NCBI GenBank assembly: GCA_016188005.1
Contig: JACPIQ010000097.1
Span: forward strand, 1 to 64,000
Length of the DNA: 64,000 nt
Direction of reading: 5' to 3'
Source of the DNA: Candidatus Rokuibacteriota bacterium
GTDB taxonomy: Bacteria > Methylomirabilota > Methylomirabilia > Rokubacteriales > CSP1-6
Notes under the pieces: model-generated
Databases searched by the model: none
What the model saw: only the letters and a program-made list of their open reading frames with translations
Told to the model about the DNA's origin: nothing
Shown here: positions 62,199 to 64,000 of the stretch, piece by piece
Position numbering within the stretch: the first letter of the stretch is position 1
How the letters are laid out: each line of letters begins with the position of its first letter
Made by a program: the position numbers and the translations under genes

Positions 62199-62361
62199 AT
62201 GGGCACCCGGGCTGGCGCCCGCCCATCCCCGCCGGTTGTTCACGCTCGCCCATTCATCCCCTTGGCGCCCGTCGCCGTCCAGCCGGCCATGGGCACCCGG
62301 GCTGGCGCCCGCCCATCCCCGCCGGTTGTTCACGCTCGCCCATTCATCCCCTTGGCGCCCG
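62199..62361. repeat. Two identical 73-bp direct repeats between ftsA and ftsZ
   Basis: Copies at 62199-62271 and 62289-62361 are identical over 73 bp, with a 90-bp period. Each starts ATGGGC, contains GGGCACCCGGGCTGGCGCCC and ends CCCTTGGCGCCCG; ATGGGC...GCCCAT at its left end makes a hairpin. The core matches the repeats between the DAHP synthase genes at 6192-6389, so this is a dispersed family. Placed before ftsZ, the hairpins could affect read-through or stability. Confidence 0.9.
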
Positions 62362-62379
62362 GCGCCCGTCCGCCCCCCC

Positions 62380-63612
62380 CTAGAACAGCCGGCCGAGCCA
62401 GGCGCGGACGCGCTCGCCCAGCGGCCCCTCGCCTCCGTCCAGCGGCGCGGCGCCCTTCCGACCCTGCGCGCTGTACAGCCCGAGCCCCACCGCCGTCGCG
62501 TAGATGGGGCTCTGCACCACGTCCGCGAGCCCCCCGACGCCAGCCGGCAGGCCCTGCCGCACGGGCAGGTCGAAGACCTGCTCGGCCAGTTCCGGCACGC
62601 CGTGCATGATCGAGGTCCCCCCCGTCACCACCACGCCGGCGGAGGCCACATCCTGCAGTCCCGCGCGCGCCAGGTCCCTCGCCACGAGCGTGAAGATCTC
62701 CTCCACCCGTGGCTGGACGATCTCCGAGAGGATCTGGCGCGAGAGATGGCGGGGCTTGCGCCCCCCCACGGAGGGCACCTCGATGGTCTCGTCCTCCCGG
62801 ACCAGCGCCGTCAGGGCGCAGCCGTGGCGCTTCTTCAGCTCCTCCGCGTCGGCGGTGGGCGTGCGCAGCCCCACGGCGATGTCGTTGGAGATGTGATCCC
62901 CTCCGAGCGGGAGGATCCCCGTGTACCAGACGGCGCCGTCCCGGAACAGCGCCACGTCGGTGGTGCCCCCGCCCAGATCGATGAGCAGGATCCCCAGCTC
63001 CTTCTCCTCGGCCGAGACCACGGCCTCTGCGGAGGCCAGCGGTTCGAGCACGAGGTCCTGCACCTGCAGGCCTGCCCGGTTCACGCTCCGGATGACGTTC
63101 TGCACCGAGGTGACGGCGCCCGTGACGAGGTGTACCTCGACCTCGAGCCGTACCCCTGACATGCCCAGCGGCTCCTTGACGCCGTCCTGGTCGTCCACGA
63201 CAAAGGTCTGCGGAAGGACGTGGATGACCTCGCGGTCCTGGGGAAGGTTGACGGCCTTGGCCGCATCCAGCGCGCGGTCGATGTCGGTCTGGCTGACTTC
63301 CCGGTGCTTGCCTGACACGGCCACGACACCCCGGCTGTTGAGCCCGCGGATGTGGCCCCCGGCCACCCCGGCCACCACGCCGGTGATCTCGATGCCCGCC
63401 ATCTGCTCGGCCTCGGCCACCGCCTGCTTGATGGACTCCACGGTGGAGTCGATGTTGACCACCACGCCTTTGCGCAAGCCCCGGGAGGGGCTCACGCCGA
63501 TGCCGACGATGTCGAGGCCCCCGGCGGGCGCCCACTCAGCGATCACGCAGCAGATCTTGGTCGTCCCCACGTCGAGTCCCGCGGTGATCTGCCTCCCCCT
63601 GGCTCTCGCCAT
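62380..63612 (-). CDS. ftsA: Cell division protein FtsA
   Basis: Actin-like ATPase that anchors FtsZ to the membrane. 410 residues: ITAGLDVGTTKICCVIAEW at the start, the 1C domain region SRGVVAVSGKHREVSQTDID, LLIDLGGGTTDVALFRDGAV, VVVTGGTSIMHGVPELAEQV, and a C-terminal amphipathic helix ERVRAWLGRLF that would bind the membrane. GAGGAGG precedes ATG 63612. It ends 18 nt before the repeat pair. Confidence 0.97.
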   Translation of the reverse strand: MARARGRQITAGLDVGTTKICCVIAEWAPAGGLDIVGIGVSPSRGLRKGVVVNIDSTVESIKQAVAEAEQMAGIEITGVVAGVAGGHIRGLNSRGVVAVSGKHREVSQTDIDRALDAAKAVNLPQDREVIHVLPQTFVVDDQDGVKEPLGMSGVRLEVEVHLVTGAVTSVQNVIRSVNRAGLQVQDLVLEPLASAEAVVSAEEKELGILLIDLGGGTTDVALFRDGAVWYTGILPLGGDHISNDIAVGLRTPTADAEELKKRHGCALTALVREDETIEVPSVGGRKPRHLSRQILSEIVQPRVEEIFTLVARDLARAGLQDVASAGVVVTGGTSIMHGVPELAEQVFDLPVRQGLPAGVGGLADVVQSPIYATAVGLGLYSAQGRKGAAPLDGGEGPLGERVRAWLGRLF

Positions 63613-63620
63613 GCGCCTCC

Positions 63621-64000
63621 TCACTTGACCGCGGGTCTCAGGACCACCTGGTCGCGGAAGCGCAGATCGATGGCGCTCACTGGCTGGCCCGAGGAGGCGA
63701 CCTGCGCCAGCACGCTCAGGAGCCGCGCGATCCGGGCATCCCAGTCCTCGCCGCCGATCCGCACCTCGATCCCGTCCACGGTGTAGAGCACCGGGCCCTC
63801 GCTGCGGCTCACGTCGATCTCGGAGATCTGGCTGGTGAGGGGACTCCCGGAGCGCAGCAGCAGGCGGATCAGGGCGACGCCCGTCGCGAGCCGCCCCGAG
63901 GGCGCGCCCTGGGCCGCCGCGAGCTCCTCGGGCCCGAGCCCGCTGATCACGGGCAGCCCGACCGCCACGGCACGAGGCTCCTGGGCCATCGGCATCCCCT
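63621..64000 (-). CDS. ftsQ: Cell division protein FtsQ (partial, C-terminal part)
   Basis: About 125 codons of the periplasmic beta domain are visible; the start lies beyond base 64000. VISGLGPEELAAAQ, SEIDVSRSEGPVLYTVDGIE, VRIGGEDWDARIARLLSVLA and SAIDLRFRDQVVLRP fit FtsQ/DivIB C-termini, and its place just upstream of ftsA supports this. It ends 8 nt before the ftsA start. POTRA and membrane parts are outside the window. Confidence 0.88.
   Translation of the reverse strand, partial: GMPMAQEPRAVAVGLPVISGLGPEELAAAQGAPSGRLATGVALIRLLLRSGSPLTSQISEIDVSRSEGPVLYTVDGIEVRIGGEDWDARIARLLSVLAQVASSGQPVSAIDLRFRDQVVLRPAVK

Overview
This is a 64 kb, very GC-rich chromosomal segment from a free-living Gram-negative-type bacterium. 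Most genes are on the minus strand, and gene starts commonly overlap the preceding stop (ATGA or GTGA). The gene content suggests an uncultivated soil lineage such as Candidatus Rokubacteria: a zinc-ribbon adenylate cyclase/AAA/TPR giant protein plus a decayed second copy, many solute-binding proteins, a TAXI-TRAP operon, and a xanthine-dehydrogenase/UbiD operon. That placement is inference from gene content only; no 16S gene is present.

Layout. (1) 1-5076: a translation block (partial pheS, rplT, rpmI, infC with a non-AUG start, a ThrRS without a TGS domain), tRNA-Val and a TonB-like protein. (2) 5157-7756: two tandem DAHP synthase paralogues. The upstream one is preceded by a consensus promoter, a 28-codon leader peptide containing Trp-Arg-Phe-Tyr-Phe-Tyr-Phe, mutually exclusive stem-loops and an intrinsic terminator: a complete trp-type attenuator. 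(3) 7753-14970: a DedA/TVP38 membrane protein, an FAD reductase, a crcB/DUF190 pair, an amidase, a lipoprotein, a DUF2064 protein, and a possible RiPP-like set (NHLP/Os1348-like small protein, cNMP-binding protein, PqqD-like plus M50-like membrane protein whose HEXXH is HQVVH). (4) 15347-18875: a DUF4242 protein, a broken cyclase ending next to tRNA-Glu, a thiolase, RidA and a degenerate tRNA. (5) 18876-26626: an operon for a TAXI-TRAP transporter, an RpiR regulator, an enoyl-CoA hydratase and an ADP-forming acyl-CoA synthetase, with a palindrome over the -35 box of its presumed promoter. (6) 26673-31413: a UbiD relic, Tdh, a RES-domain relic, an orphan solute-binding protein and an amidohydrolase. 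(7) 31481-42456: a long GntR-headed operon coding for a NitT/TauT-type ABC transporter, SDR, ACMSD-like amidohydrolase, three-subunit molybdenum hydroxylase, UbiD decarboxylase and a degenerate receiver protein. (8) 42668-47369 (plus strand): a peptide-type ABC importer without ATPase, plus an M24 peptidase. (9) 47650-56543: tRNA-Lys, the intact cyclase, purA/hisZ, a histidine phosphatase and a tandem-domain SagB-type oxidoreductase. (10) 56567-64000: mtnA and the division cluster ftsQ-ftsA-ftsZ-pgeF-yggS-proC-yggT-divIVA-DUF167, with a duplicated 73-bp repeat between ftsA and ftsZ.

The metabolic theme is scavenging and oxidation of organic and aromatic acids: uptake by TRAP and ABC systems, CoA activation and beta-oxidation-type enzymes, and hydroxylation/decarboxylation by molybdenum enzyme and UbiD. 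The strongest candidate for a previously undescribed element is the aromatic-amino-acid attenuator before the DAHP synthase pair. The putative RiPP-like cluster at 12949-14970 is second.
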